A DNA stretch of 64,000 nt. Source: Adiantum capillus-veneris (Eukaryota; Streptophyta; Polypodiopsida; Polypodiales; Pteridaceae). Below the pieces are notes generated by a model that saw nothing but the letters and a program-made list of their open reading frames with translations, had not been told where the DNA came from and ran no database searches. Every line of letters starts with the position of its first letter. The first letter of the stretch is position 1. Location of the stretch: the NCBI GenBank assembly GCA_014529385.2, contig CM043943.1:99086355-99150354 (forward strand), read 5' to 3'. Both the position numbers and the translations under genes were made by a program. This document shows, one piece after another, positions 47,506 to 58,800 of this stretch.

Positions 47506-47886
47506 TTACCTCCCAGTCAGCCTCAGCATTTGTAGTGCTTCTTTAAGCCTGCCTTGAGAGCCTACTACATCGATTGATGTCAGCTTGGCTTGCAGCTCCA
47601 TTTTTTCTTCTGGAAGGCAGTCACCATCCACGAGTTTTGTTAGGACATACCTTAAATCTAATTCAATGCCTTCTCCAATGGCGTCTCTGCCTCTGTACTG
47701 CGGGCCTACTGCATTTTCAATTAATGCTTTTGTAGTTTGCACCTCCAATGGAGTAATAGGTAATCTCTCTCCACCAGTGAATGTTGGTTTGGTTTGGATG
47801 CCCAATTCTCCTTCTGGACTAGAAGCTAGTGTCTCTCTAATGTCTTCTTCCATCCAGTTTCTTGAAAGAGAGATGATGGGCAGCAT
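47506..47886 (-). CDS. Hypothetical 126-codon frame
   Basis: The frame begins MLPIISLSRNWMEEDIRETL and has balanced, soluble-protein composition with helices rich in Glu, Leu and Lys (LVDGDCLPEEKMELQAKLT). It is the only clean frame between the two divergent genes. The first 30 bp of the coding sequence recur at 49076-49106, so part of it belongs to a local duplication. No family is recognised and no promoter is evident. It may be an exon of a captured gene. Confidence 0.3.
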   Translation of the reverse strand: MLPIISLSRNWMEEDIRETLASSPEGELGIQTKPTFTGGERLPITPLEVQTTKALIENAVGPQYRGRDAIGEGIELDLRYVLTKLVDGDCLPEEKMELQAKLTSIDVVGSQGRLKEALQMLRLTGR

Positions 47887-49355
47887 GTTGACTTTTAGGC
47901 ATTACTATGAGTAGAATCACAAGGAACTTCTTCATTCACCATACCCCTTGACTGTGGTATGGTGCTAAACTGGTTTAGACCTGCTTGTTCATGAGCCCTT
48001 GACATGAACGGCTTAGGGAGCCGCCACATACACGAGACAAAGAGGAGGTGCTCCTAAATGTAGAAGGCCATAAAGAGAAAGAGACGTAGCCTCATACACC
48101 TGACAATGGACAATCAAATTGCAGTGGTGCACAGAAAAAGTGTTGCCTAGTGAGGAAAAATACCAAGTGCTGCAACCGGATGTTGGTTGTTGCCTGTACA
48201 AGAGGTGCATCTTGGATTTGGGGGGTGGTTGAACCATCCCCTATCCTAGAGGCGATTCGAAGATGCACTCTTGCAAGATGTGTATTTCTCTGGTGTGTGG
48301 GTACGCTGAAAGGGCTATTTACAGCTTGAAGAACCCGATAGTGGCGTTTTTATCTGGTAATGTGAAGTCCTTCTTAGACCTGCGACCTGACCTAACCTGT
48401 AAGCATTAGGGCATGCAGCATGTTAACTTTTAAGCATTACTATGAGTAGAATCATTCTGGAACTTCTTCATTCAGTTCCAGAAGAAGTGATGAACTTGAT
48501 GTTTTATATTTTATCACACCTCGTGATCATAAGGCTGCTGCTCTCTTACTATATGTGCTTTTGCTCTTTGCAGGGTTGAAAAATACAAAAACTTTTCTCT
48601 TGTTGCTGACCATGGAGATTTTATATCTTGAATGTTGCTATATACTGAGTTCTTATGATTTTGGAGAAAAAACTTATGCTTGCCTTTCTGTTTTCTTTTT
48701 GTAGACTTCAAGAGGGTGACAACGCTGTCAACTAAAAACCATTATTTCATTATTCCAGTGACATGATAACAGATAACGGATAGCGACGTAGTAGCCTCTA
48801 AAAATCTACTAGGCTTGGCATGGGAGGTATATTGCTGACAACAATGCGCAAGTCTTCCTTTGTGTTGCCATCTATGGAAAAAATATATATGCATGAATGG
48901 GCATATTGCCCTGTGAAATTAAACAATTCTCTCCACTCTTTTGTCTTAAAGTACGTTATAGTGTCAATTGATCTTCAGATTTTCATGTATTAGTCTAGGG
49001 TGTAACAAGTGTTTATATGAGGAACACTTTTTTGTTTGAAGGTAAATTGGCAGGAAATTCCGAGATTTCACATTCAGTTTCTTGAAAGAGAGATGATGGG
49101 CAGCAATTGTGCTGTGCTTACTGCAATTAAGGGCCACTAAATGTTGCTTCTCGGTTCGTTTTGGAAAACGGTTTATTTCGTTGCACATGTGAGCGTACGG
49201 TCTCTTGAGGCTTTCAAAATATGGTTATGAGTATGAGTTGCAAATGCAGGTGAGAAAGCACCTGCGAAGTCAGAGCGTTAGAGCATCTGTCATTCGAGTA
49301 TTGATGCAGAGCTTGCATCTCCATGCCAACATCACCAAAAAATCGGAGAGGAGCA
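47887..49355. other. Non-coding stretch with local duplications
   Basis: Segments repeat: gcattactatgagtagaatc at 47900 and 48433 with similar flanks, and tttcttgaaagagagatgat near 47860 and 49079. Frames of 60-74 codons show no motif. Confidence 0.5.
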
Positions 49356-51484
49356 ATGGCGGGACGTAAAGGACGCCCACCTGTTAGGTACATTTTCTAA
49401 CCATTTTTTTGATGTCATTATTATACATGTAGAGGTGCCCGTCGATGTGCATGCCTAAAAGCAAATTGTATAAAAAATAATGTATATATTTTTACAAAAG
49501 CAAATTGCTTCTAGAACTACCCATTGACGAGAATGTTTATAGCTTGCTAAATTTTATTTAGTGTCTAAAGACCTGCATGTTAATGTGAATGCCTAGAGAC
49601 GATGTTTACATATGAAAAAAAGCTTTCAAATCATCCAAGCTTTCAAGTCAATTAGTGTCTAAAAACCTGCATGTTAACATGCATGTTTAGAGAAAAATGA
49701 TTAATGTTTCAAAAGAGATTATTTTTGTTTTTTATATTCAATATTAAGAAACCCTCATGTGAGGTGTCCATTGGATTATTATATTTTTTGAAATTTTGTT
49801 CCACATTCAAAGGAGGTGTTGTCCAAATATTTTCAAAGATTGATTGTGTATTTTATTGAAGGGAAACTTAAAGACCTGCATGTTTAAAACCAATGTTTCA
49901 TTAGAGTAGCAAAATATATTGTTGTATTTCTAAAATTTATTTTTATGCACAAAAAAGGTTCTAGTCATACATGTTACATGTTAGCGTGCATCTTTACAAG
50001 CAATGTTTTGTTGGAGATAGTATTTATTTTTTGTCTCCTCCAATGGACTATGTAAAGATTAAATTCTTTTTGAAACATTGCTTATAGACATGCATGTTAA
50101 CATTCATGTTTAGAGGCAAGTTTTCATTGCTTTTAGACATGCATGTTAAAGTTCATGTTTAGAGGCAATGTAGAAATTTTTTCAGATGTTGATTGTGTAT
50201 TTTATTTGTAGTCCATCTCGTGGAAGATTAAAGAAAAGTCTACGTAATGACTGAGTCTACACAACCACTTGAAAGTAGTGAATAGGTGTCATCAGTGTCA
50301 GTAACAGAAATGTCAGAGTGTCATGGCATTGAAGAGGAAGAGATTCACTCTGTGGATGTTGACCAAGGGTCTATGCACGAAATTGATGACACATTGGCTC
50401 CTGAAGAAAACGAACTTTAAATTATCCCTTGGGAAATGCGAGATGAGGTAACTACAGCTGCAGAGATTGACGAGGAGCAAAATATTTTTATGCATAGAGG
50501 TGCCGATGTACTTCAGACCACACGTATGTTCAGTTGCTTTGACTGTCCTCCTATACCATTGTGTAGGTTGATTCCATATGCTAGAGTCAGAGGTTTAAGA
50601 GATGATTTAGGTGGATTAAAAATGGCTTTTGCAAGGGAAGGATATATGCAAGAAAAGGGAGCTTTCATTGTTTCACTTTGGACATTTAAGAGAGAGCAAA
50701 CCATTGCTACAGGTAAGTTGAAGCTTCTTAAATTTGTTAAGTGAATTTCTATTTTAAAAATTATTTTTGAATTCACTAATTTTGGTTTCTTACTTCGAAG
50801 ATGACATCAAGGAAAAGTGGGATCCTCTTTGGATAGAAATCAATGAGGAGTATGAGTTGGAGCTCAAAAGCCAACCAAGGTTTGCAGATCTGTCAGATCG
50901 CATGTTTTATGTTTGGGAGGGCAACCATCGCACGCTTGCATGGACTGAAGCTATCAAAGAGAAGTTTTCCACCTCAAAGGAGAGACATTGTAGGGTCCTT
51001 TGTACTATCATAGATCCCACCAAGGTTCCTGAGATTGCATTGCTAAGTAGCTTGCAATGAATGAATGTGTGAGTATCTACTAAAGCATATATCTTGTTGT
51101 TGAATACTTTATTATGGAAACAAATCAATATGGGTTTTTGCAGTATGAACATGCATGCTTTGGTGGCCACTCACATACGGGATGAGATTGTGAACACCAA
51201 TCACATATGTGCAGCTGAACATGAAAGCTACCTAAAAACTCTCCCCGACAAAGACCAGAAACTAATTGCATCTGTGCGAAGAAAGTATGCTAAAGGTGCA
51301 GAACCTTGGTATCCACTCACACGACGCTACCTTGGCATGCTAGTTTATGATGTGAGTTTTGTTTTTTTTTGCTTGCAAATTATTTTTAAGTCATTTGAAT
51401 AACTCTTAGACAAATTGATTTCTTTTTAAGATTCAAATAACTAAAGAGAAAGAGTCTAGATTGATTCAACTCAAGCAAGGAATG
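49356..51484 (+). pseudogene. Gene with ParB-like domain, five exons, 3' end lost
   Basis: Proposed exons: 49356-49387 (MAGRKGRPPV, AT-hook-like), 50212-50711, 50801 to about 51070, 51144-51351 and 51431 onward, each with GT-AG borders. In exons 2-3, PPIPLCRLIPYARVRGLRDD plus LKMAFAREGYMQEKGAFIV, then RMFYVWEGNHRTLAWTEAI, follow the order of the ParB/sulfiredoxin-fold domain: IPL-x-LIP, a helix with a Gly-x-x-x-x-x-I/V segment, and a G-x-H-R box. The C-terminal exons are charged and helical. Stops occur at 50283 (TAG), near 50418 (TAA) and about 51058 (TGA), and exon 1 joins out of frame with the ParB frame that could start at ATG 50247. The role is unknown; DNA binding or nuclease/NTPase activity is conceivable. 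It is head-to-head with the MULE-like gene. Confidence 0.5.
49388..50211 (+). repeat. Intron 1 with repeated GCATGTTAAC-type palindromes
   Basis: Six related words: cctgcatgttaatgtgaatg near 49572, gcatgttaacatgc at 49669-49682 (perfect palindrome), cctgcatgtttaaa near 49875, gttacatgttagcgtgcatc near 49975, atgcatgttaacattcatg near 50090 and atgcatgttaaagttcatg near 50140. Most are followed by tttagag and a caatgttt-like tail. Spacing is irregular, 50-200 bp. The tract separates the proposed first two exons. Confidence 0.65.
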
Positions 51485-51880
51485 CTTAGAGGACTCCGTG
51501 AAGCCCTCGTCTCCAAACGCCGCATCAAATTTCTCGATAAAAGTCAAGACTTTTTCCGTAGCACCAAAGGTGCCATCGTAGGTAAGGAAAGAGATGCTCT
51601 TCCCTCCCTCTTTGAACTTCTTGAGCTTGGACAACCTCTTCCATGCGGCATAGGATTTCCTATGGCCTCTTATATTGGATGGTTCAAAGGTTGCACCATC
51701 ACTTTCTTCGGATAATGAAGAATTTGAGGAAGATGGAGAAGACGGTGACCTCTTTCTTGCCTTTTTCTTTCCTTGGTCTTCTTTGTCTTCATTATCACTT
51801 TCATAAGAGGAAGAGGATGAAGAAGATGGAGAAGAGGATGTCCTCTTTCTTCTCTTGCTTTTTGTCATCCCTATTTGAAG
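51484..51880 (-). pseudogene. Gag fragment of the element B family
   Basis: On the minus strand this is homologous to 20250-20640 of element B: the Ser/Lys-rich run KKARKRSPSSPSSSNSS, then GHRKSYAAWKRLSKLKKF and FLTYDGTFGATEKVL. It abuts exon 5 of the ParB-like gene on one side and the CACTA element on the other. No LTR is attached, so it arrived by truncation, recombination or capture. Confidence 0.85.
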
Positions 51881-51883
51881 TAC

Positions 51884-52150
51884 CACTACAAGAGGTTGTG
51901 TGCTCTTGTGACGCTGTTAGCGACGCAAATACACTGGGTTTTTATAACCCCCGGCGTCGCTAAAACCGTCGCTACGAGCTTCGCTACGAGAGCGTCGCTA
52001 TATGCGTCTCTATATAGCATCGCTATATGCGTCGCTATATAGAGACGCTCATAGTGACGCTTATAGCGACGTTTACACTGCAGACTATAGCGACGCTCAT
52101 AGCGACGCTACAGAGCCATAAATAGCGACCGTTATAGCCACGCCCGAGAG
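51884..52150. repeat. Left terminus and subterminal repeats of the CACTA element
   Basis: After the 12 bp terminal repeat, between about 51917 and 52146, at least ten copies of GCGACGCT, GCGTCGCT or close variants occur in both orientations, often separated by ATA or TATAT. Such arrays are the binding sites of TnpA-type proteins in En/Spm elements. Confidence 0.9.
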
Positions 52151-52499
52151 AAATTTTTTTTGGTGGCAGGGCATTGAATGCCCTGCCACCCATCAACCAT
52201 TAAAAAAAGTACAAGGGTAGATAATAGACCCAAAATAGTCACCCACAAGACGCATTGTTTGCAAAATTGACAATTGTACACATCATATGCAAAATGAATT
52301 GATTGGCAAATGTAATAATGACAATTGTACAACATCATAGGCATAAAGAATTGATTGGCAAAAGGAACTGCGGTGACAAATGTAATAATATACATGGTTC
52401 AAAAAGACGTATAAAATCCGTCTCATGATACATAAGCTATGAGAAACCCTAAACTAATGCTATCTAGCTACGGCTAAACTGACGTCGTCTAGTCAGACG

Positions 52500-53878
52500 T
52501 CTCATCGCGTCCAAGCGGCGTATCTGTCGGATTCTGCAAAAAAAGACAATAAGACAGCTTTCAGTAAGTATAAACATATAACGACATTTATAAAACAATA
52601 CAAAAAATAAAAAAGAGTAAACCCTAATACTCATCTGGTGCTTACAGTAGTGTGTTTCTGCTTCTTAGTAGATCTTTTTAAAGAACGCCTTTTTTATTCT
52701 CTTATTATGCTTACCATGCCGCCGCGAGAACTGAGAATGTCCATCAGGGCATTTAAGCCCTTCCTGCCTGCGTACTCGCGCTCGTACGGTGTGGGATCAC
52801 GTCCTGTCGTCGACCACTGTCAAAACATACAAAGATTTCATTATGTTAGAATTAAAAAACTCATAAACCCTAAACTATCGAACATAAAGAGCAATGTGAA
52901 AACACTTACAAAATCGGCCTCAAATGATGCCCATCCACCGCTCCCCAAGTGGTGCGAGCTCCCTGCCTCTACTCGCGCTTTGGCTGCATCCTTTTGTTGC
53001 TTCCACTTGTCAGGATTCTCGCGCGCTGCTTTCTTCGCATTCTTCCAATCTTCTTTGGCCAGCCAATCTGGCCTGTTCCACCCATTCTTGATTGCTTTTT
53101 GCACTTCGGAACGCTTGTGTTTGCAGTATTCGCGCATTCGAATCTTCATCAGGTCTTCATTGAAGCGATGATCCCGTGTTGGAATGGGAAACTCATCATG
53201 AAGTATGCTGATGACTCTGTTTTTTAAATCACTTGGTACTTCACTCCATTTGTTTAGTATGTAGTGTCTAAACAGCTGAGAGCAAAGACCACGCATGCGC
53301 GAGATCACCTTCTTGCCGTCATCATCCATGATGATGCCGCCGCTGAAGTCGATGGAGTAAGACAAGCCCTCTTGCCGGTGACGCGTGAACCTAGGTGTCC
53401 CGGCAGGGGTCTCTAGCGGCGTGTCGATGGGGGTACGGACGTCAGGTGTCTCCACCGGCGTCTGGGCCCCGAAGCGAGGAGTGTCGAGTGGGGTGGCTCC
53501 TGGCGGAGTAGGTAGAGGTGTGTAGCTTCTAGGAACAGTCAGCCGTGCAAAACCTGGCGTAGATGGCGATGCTGTGGCTGGTGTGGGGGCGGACAAACAA
53601 GGGGAGGGTAAAGAGCCTCGTCGAACACGAGGCGGTGTGGAGGCATCGGTGGCGGAATCCCCACAACAACCGCCACCGCCACCACTAGAGCGCCGGTGTC
53701 TAGATGAGTGTGAAGCTCGTCTCGTCGACGCCGAAGCTTCGGAGCGCGTCGAATGCTCCGAAAGAGAGGGAGATGCGGATGGAGTAGGAACGCGCGATGA
53801 TGCGCCAGAGCGATGACGCTCCACGTACCACTGTCTCTGCTGCGGTGACAAAGAAGAAAGAAACTCCTCATCATCCAT
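52500..53878 (-). CDS. TnpA-like protein of the CACTA element (Transposase_24 type)
   Basis: ATG at 53876-53878 (MDDEEFLSSLSPQQRQWYVE). Exon 1 runs to 52910 and ends GGWASFEADF at a gtaagtg donor. Exon 2 (52816-52715) reads WSTTGRDPTPYEREYAG and ends at another gtaagc donor; later exons are unsure. The N-terminal half is Ser/Pro/Thr-rich with TP repeats and a Gly run. The C-terminal half has the WSEVPSDLKNRVISILHDEF helix and a Lys/Trp-rich segment, as in plant Ptta/En/Spm accessory proteins. It should bind the subterminal repeats. No stop or frameshift in exon 1, so it may still be expressed. Confidence 0.7.
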
Positions 53879-54149
53879 ACATGCATTAAACACACGAATA
53901 TTTAAACTTAATATTGAATGAATAGAGTAGACAATGACGCAAAGACCATTAAATACAATAAGTAATGACGCATATAAATACAATGACGCAATGAATTGAG
54001 TGATAGAAGAGGCAAGTCGAAAACTCAGAATTTTCAATCAAAAGATGTGAGCGCGAGTAGAAAAGAGCGTTATACACCATGGAAGGTACTTAGAGAGCCA
54101 GAGCTTTTACAACACGGAGCAAAATTGTTCAAATACAATATTTGTGGCT

Positions 54150-57100
54150 TTAAGAGATCTCTCTCTCATCCTCGCATAACTCAGCATAACTTCCTATATC
54201 TATATAAAGCTCTCCGTTTAAACACATATCCTCTGTTTCATTTTGTAGCTCCTCTGCATGCACCCCATATAGAGTAGTAGCATCTTGATGCTCGTCTGGC
54301 ACCATCGCAGCGGCTTCTGATTGAGCATCTTCTCTGATCTCCTCCATTGATGCCGTTGTGATTGGCACATGGTAGCCTTCATACGTCCTTGCACTACGAG
54401 GGGCTACCTCTATGACGTACCACCAGTTTGATGTAGACTTTGTAGGATGAAATATTACCTGCCAGAGCCACATAACTTACATGAGAGCTTTCAAGCACAT
54501 AACTTGTAAAAGGGGGATGTTAACTATTTACATACTTACTTGTTCACAATGCTCGGGTAGTACGAAAGTGTCTCTTAGGTCAATCCATTTCTTAGTAGAA
54601 TCCACCTCAAGAAAACCAGACTCTCCTCTACGCACAGTAGCGTTGCGACCCTCCATGATTATCTTGAACCATTGCACGTCGAACAAGTCGAAAAAAAATC
54701 CTCTGTAATCGATCCTCAAAATCTCTTGCAGCGTGCCGAAGTAAGTGAGTTCCGCCACCACAGGATCTGCATCAGAGGAACGTCGTCGACTAGACTGTTC
54801 AAATTTTTCCATGATTCCACAATCTTGAGTAAAACGCTTTTTGTCGATTCGTTCCACCCTAAAATGTCGACCTTTACACCATGCTGCTGTGTATGACTTA
54901 TACTACAACGAACAAAGATTATGAGTGGCCGTTCAAACGTTTATAAATAAAGTCACTTGCTAGTCGTACATTGCAAACTTACCTTGGTCGCGCAACCCCG
55001 AGAGTACTCCCACTCTTCCTCAGTCACTTCGTCACCGCATTGTTGTGCGCTTTTCAATTGGTTGTGCAACCATCTTAAGCTCATGAAGGTTGGTAGGCTC
55101 TCCAGAACCGCTGGATAGTGCATCGGTGGTCGTCTTCCCCGTCTCCACTCGATTCGTGCCCTTTGTCGCTCTTGCTTTGCATCCTCATATTGTGAAATCC
55201 ACTTTTGCATCACTGGATTGTGAAGCATGCAAAATCGGTTGATTTTAGCCTCCAGATCTTCCGTCATCTTCTTCTCAACACCGAGATTGCACATGACAAT
55301 CCCAGATATGCGCTCATCATCTATGGTTCGCCATAGCGTGTCCCGGGATTTATCAAATCCGTCTAGCCACTCTCCAATGTACACTAGGGACTATGATACC
55401 AACCAACCTTCTGCCATGCTACCCTCCGGACGTGCCTTTTGACGCACATATCCCTTAAGCGTTTTCATGAAACGTTCTAAGAAGAACATCCATCTGGAAT
55501 GAACTGTGCCAGCTATTTCCACCTCATCAACTATGTGAACAAGAAGATGCATCTGAATGGTTAGCATTGTAGTAGGAAAATGTTTCTCAAACATGCACAC
55601 AAGCTCCGTAGCATTTAGTTTGGCGAATGGTATGGAGTCTACGTTGATCTCCTTTTGTGAGATCCATTGCACCAGCTTTGCAAGTTTGTAGATTGTGTTA
55701 CGGATGTCGAGAGACAAACACCCCTCAATGGCAACCGATAAAATAAACTGTAAAGTATGTGCAGCAATGATATTAAAGTCCACATTTTATGCAATGATAT
55801 TAAAGTCCACTATGAACGTACCTGACACATTTTATGCCAATCGTGTGACTTCAAACCGGTAAGCTTTCCTTCTTTAGTAAAACACGTTCGGAGCGAGTGC
55901 ATTACGCCAGTGGGGGTCCGCAAAGATCGAATGGTCTCTTTTACTTTGCGTTCTTGGGCTCCTGTGAAAATCCATGGTGCTTTAGGAAGTTTTATCGATC
56001 CATCAGACGCTGTTTGCGGCCAATATTGCTCCATACGATCCACATTTCTAAGGTCAACTCTGGCTCCCAAAGTATCTTTCTTGCCGGTCAGATGGTCCCA
56101 TAGTAGATTACCCACATTCTTGAATATGTGCATTGGATTAGCCCGGGATAGTCATGCATGGTCCACATTAGAATGCCTCTGATCAAAGCATTCCGTCGTC
56201 CTGTGTGTCGGCTCATATCCACCACCTCTATGCCAATCCACAATTGTTGTAGCTCTTCCAATAGTGGACGAAGATACACATCCATATTCCCCACTTTATA
56301 TCGCCAAGGCACAATCAAGCTTAGCCATAGGTGCCCCTTCTTCGTAGTCAACCACGGGGGAATGTTGTAGTTGACGATGACAACGGGCCATACACTGTAA
56401 GATGTTGATCTTTGACCAAATGGATTTACGCCATCCATAGCCAGGCCTAAGCGCAAATTTCGAGCTTCCCTGGCAAAATCCGACCATGTTCCATCTATAT
56501 GTTTCCACGCTACGCAATCTGCAGGAATTCGTAGCACACCATCCGAAGATTTATTCTCCTCATGCCATGATGCTAGGGCGGCCATGGACTTACATTCGAA
56601 GAAATGCTTGATGCGAGGAAGCAGAGGGAAATGTCGCAAAACCTTTTGTGGAATTTTTGTCCTGTGGAGATCTACTCGATATCTTTCGGAATCACATTTC
56701 GGACACTTCTCCATGTCTATGTATTCCCCTTTGAAAAGAATGCAATCATTAGGACAAGCGTGGATAGAATTGTAATCCATCCCCAAGTTTCGCAAAATCT
56801 TTCTTGCTTCATCTCGGGAATCTGGCATCACATTGTCAGCTGGTAGTATGTGCTCTTTCAGCAATCTACACAACATAAAAATATGATACAGTCGTGTAAA
56901 AATCTATCAGATCATTATACATTTAGAGTTTTATTAAAGTAAACTAATTGTAATAGATCACCTGAAAAGCGCTGTGACGCTAGTGTCACTCCATCCAAAC
57001 TTTGCCTGCATGTTGAGAAGAACCAGGAGTGCTTTCAATCTAGACATACGTGCTCCATTATACAATGGCGTATCGGCTTCACTTTTCATATCATCATAGA

Positions 57101-57494
57101 TAAGCCTTTCTGAATCCATGATCGTCTCGATCATTTCATCAATCTCGGGCTCAAACATTGCCTCGTTGGGAATGTGCTCTGCATGATCATCCCCCGAGCT
57201 GTCAGAGGCTACATCTTGTGGCCTCACATATGCTGCTTGACCAAAGCGCCTGCGAACACGTCTATTGGGTTGCAAGATTGCTGCTTGTTGGCCAACGTCG
57301 GAGTCCGACGAGTTATAATTGGCAACAACTCGATCTATAATAGATGGATCAAACTAGCCAAATTCACGAACGTGCTGCAAAGAAACATGTCTTGTCCGTC
57401 GCACAGCATGCTTGCATTGATTACAAGGACATAAGACCCTCGTTGAGAGATAGGTGTTTCGGTTGGACGGTCCCACATCCTCGTCACTACTCAT
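54150..57494 (-). pseudogene. TNP2-like (TnpD) transposase of the CACTA element
   Basis: From ATG near 57494 the N-terminus has the Transpos_assoc zinc finger (CPCNQCKHAVRRTRHVSLQH) with one TAG after VREFG. A 96 bp intron (56961-56866) leads to HACPNDCILFKGEY and CPKCDSERY, the conserved start of TNP2, and then GLAMDGVNPFGQRSTSYSVW and PVVIVNYNIPPWL. Near 56140 the frame jumps from MHDYPG to NPMHIFKNVGNLLWDHL, without the Cys-rich and GHRRF parts normally between, so a few hundred bases seem deleted. HLLVHIVDEVEIAGTVHSRW, RFMKTLKGYVRQKA and RPEGSMAEG (55391-55783) and a DUF4216-like end (54528-54857) follow. Defective. Confidence 0.85.
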
Positions 57495-57556
57495 AATGAG
57501 GATAAAAAACTTATAACCTGGACAACAAATTTAATATTCTATTGGCATTCTTCGTC

Positions 57557-57658
<102 letters not shown>

Positions 57659-57939
57659 CTCACATCTCTAGTCATGTCCAATCCCCGCACACCTCGGTCT
57701 AGAGGTGCACGGAGATTAGAACCACCGGGTTATAATCTCGTCTTTATTGGTCAATACCTATATTTGTGGGTACAAGAAATCTACACACCCACGTCTACAT
57801 GATACTGCATGTAGTGGACAAAACCCCTTTGCCTCTTCTCTAGCTGTAGCACTTCACAGCATCTTAACATCTTTTCACAGTAGATCTTTTCACTGTTCGT
57901 CTAACTCTAAACCCTAAACCGTAAGTAATTCTTGCGTGG

Positions 57940-58087
57940 ACTCGATCTAACGTAAATAAGCGTAAATCTAAATAAACGTAAATCTAACTAAAAATAAACC
58001 TAAGTCTAATTTAACGTAAGTCTACATCTAACCTAATCTTTAACGTCTTTTGGGATAGTTTCCTACGACGTTAAAACTCTCTTCTTC

Positions 58088-58120
<33 letters not shown>
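57940..58120. repeat. Direct repeat, copy 1, within the CACTA element
   Basis: About 140-150 bp containing taaacctaagtctaatttaa, ttaacgtcttttgggatag and tttcctacgacgttaaaact, ending in a GT run. It recurs at 58640-58800. The segment between the copies carries the HMA relic. Confidence 0.8.
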
Positions 58121-58123
<3 letters not shown>

Positions 58124-58254
58124 ACCTAAATAAACCTAAGTCTAATCTAATATAACATAAATCTAAATCTAACGTAAATTATGTTATATTAAAAACAAAG
58201 AACTAAACTAACAGGGATTATAAGAACCTTAAAACTGATTTAACACATAATTTT

Positions 58255-58618
58255 TCACATAACTCGGCAAGAGTTGGCATTCTCATCACTAAAGATGTGA
58301 GAGTTAACTTCCGACGGTGACGCTGCCTCATCTCCATCCACATCTGACGACAGCAATTGGCCCTTTAGATCGTTCTTGCTCTTGTTACTAACTTTGAAGT
58401 TGCTGTTGAATGACTAGAGGTTGTCTAGATGGTCATTGTGTCGGGGATGTAGTGACTCTTGCCGCCCTGAAGATCCACCTTCTTCCCTATCTTCTGAAGA
58501 CATTTCGCCAGTACTTTTGGATCGACGGAGCCCACCAGGAGTGAAGGCATCAATACCCTATATTCCATTGAGGGCTTTCTTCACCCGCTTCATACAGGCA
58601 TCGCAGTCTATGGAGACC
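58255..58618 (-). pseudogene. Captured relic of a heavy-metal-associated (HIPP-like) protein
   Basis: On the minus strand one frame of about 120 codons reads VSIDCDACMKRVKKALNGI, the HMA metal-binding motif with CxxC, then a TAG where Glu is usual. A Ser-rich linker follows (KSTGEMSSEDREEGGSSGRQ), then a second TAG after HLDNL, and the frame ends SHIFSDENANSCRVM-stop. The last four residues, CRVM, form a CaaX-like prenylation box. HMA plus CaaX is the design of plant heavy-metal-associated isoprenylated proteins, which carry metal ions in the cytosol or at membranes. The rest of the HMA fold is missing, so this is a fragment with internal loss. A tttag acceptor-like site precedes it. Confidence 0.5.
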
Positions 58619-58639
58619 TAAATCTAATCTAATATAACG

Positions 58640-58800
58640 TAAATCTAAATCTAGCGTAAATAAACGTAAATCTAGTTAAAAATAAACCTAAATCTAATTT
58701 AATGTAAGTCTACATATAACCTAATCTTTAACGTCTTTTAAGATAGTTTCCTACGACGTTATAACTCTCTTCTTCTTGTGTGTGTGCGCGTGTGTGGATG
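58640..58800. repeat. Direct repeat, copy 2, within the CACTA element
   Basis: Matches 57940-58120 with scattered differences (ttaacgtcttttaagatag, tttcctacgacgttataact) and also ends in a GT-rich run. A short third echo, tttcctacgacgttaaatta, lies near 58950. Confidence 0.8.

Noticed and set aside
57905-57925. Telomere-like taaaccctaaacc
   Set aside because: Only two units, and the surrounding sequence is a different ctaaat-rich repeat.
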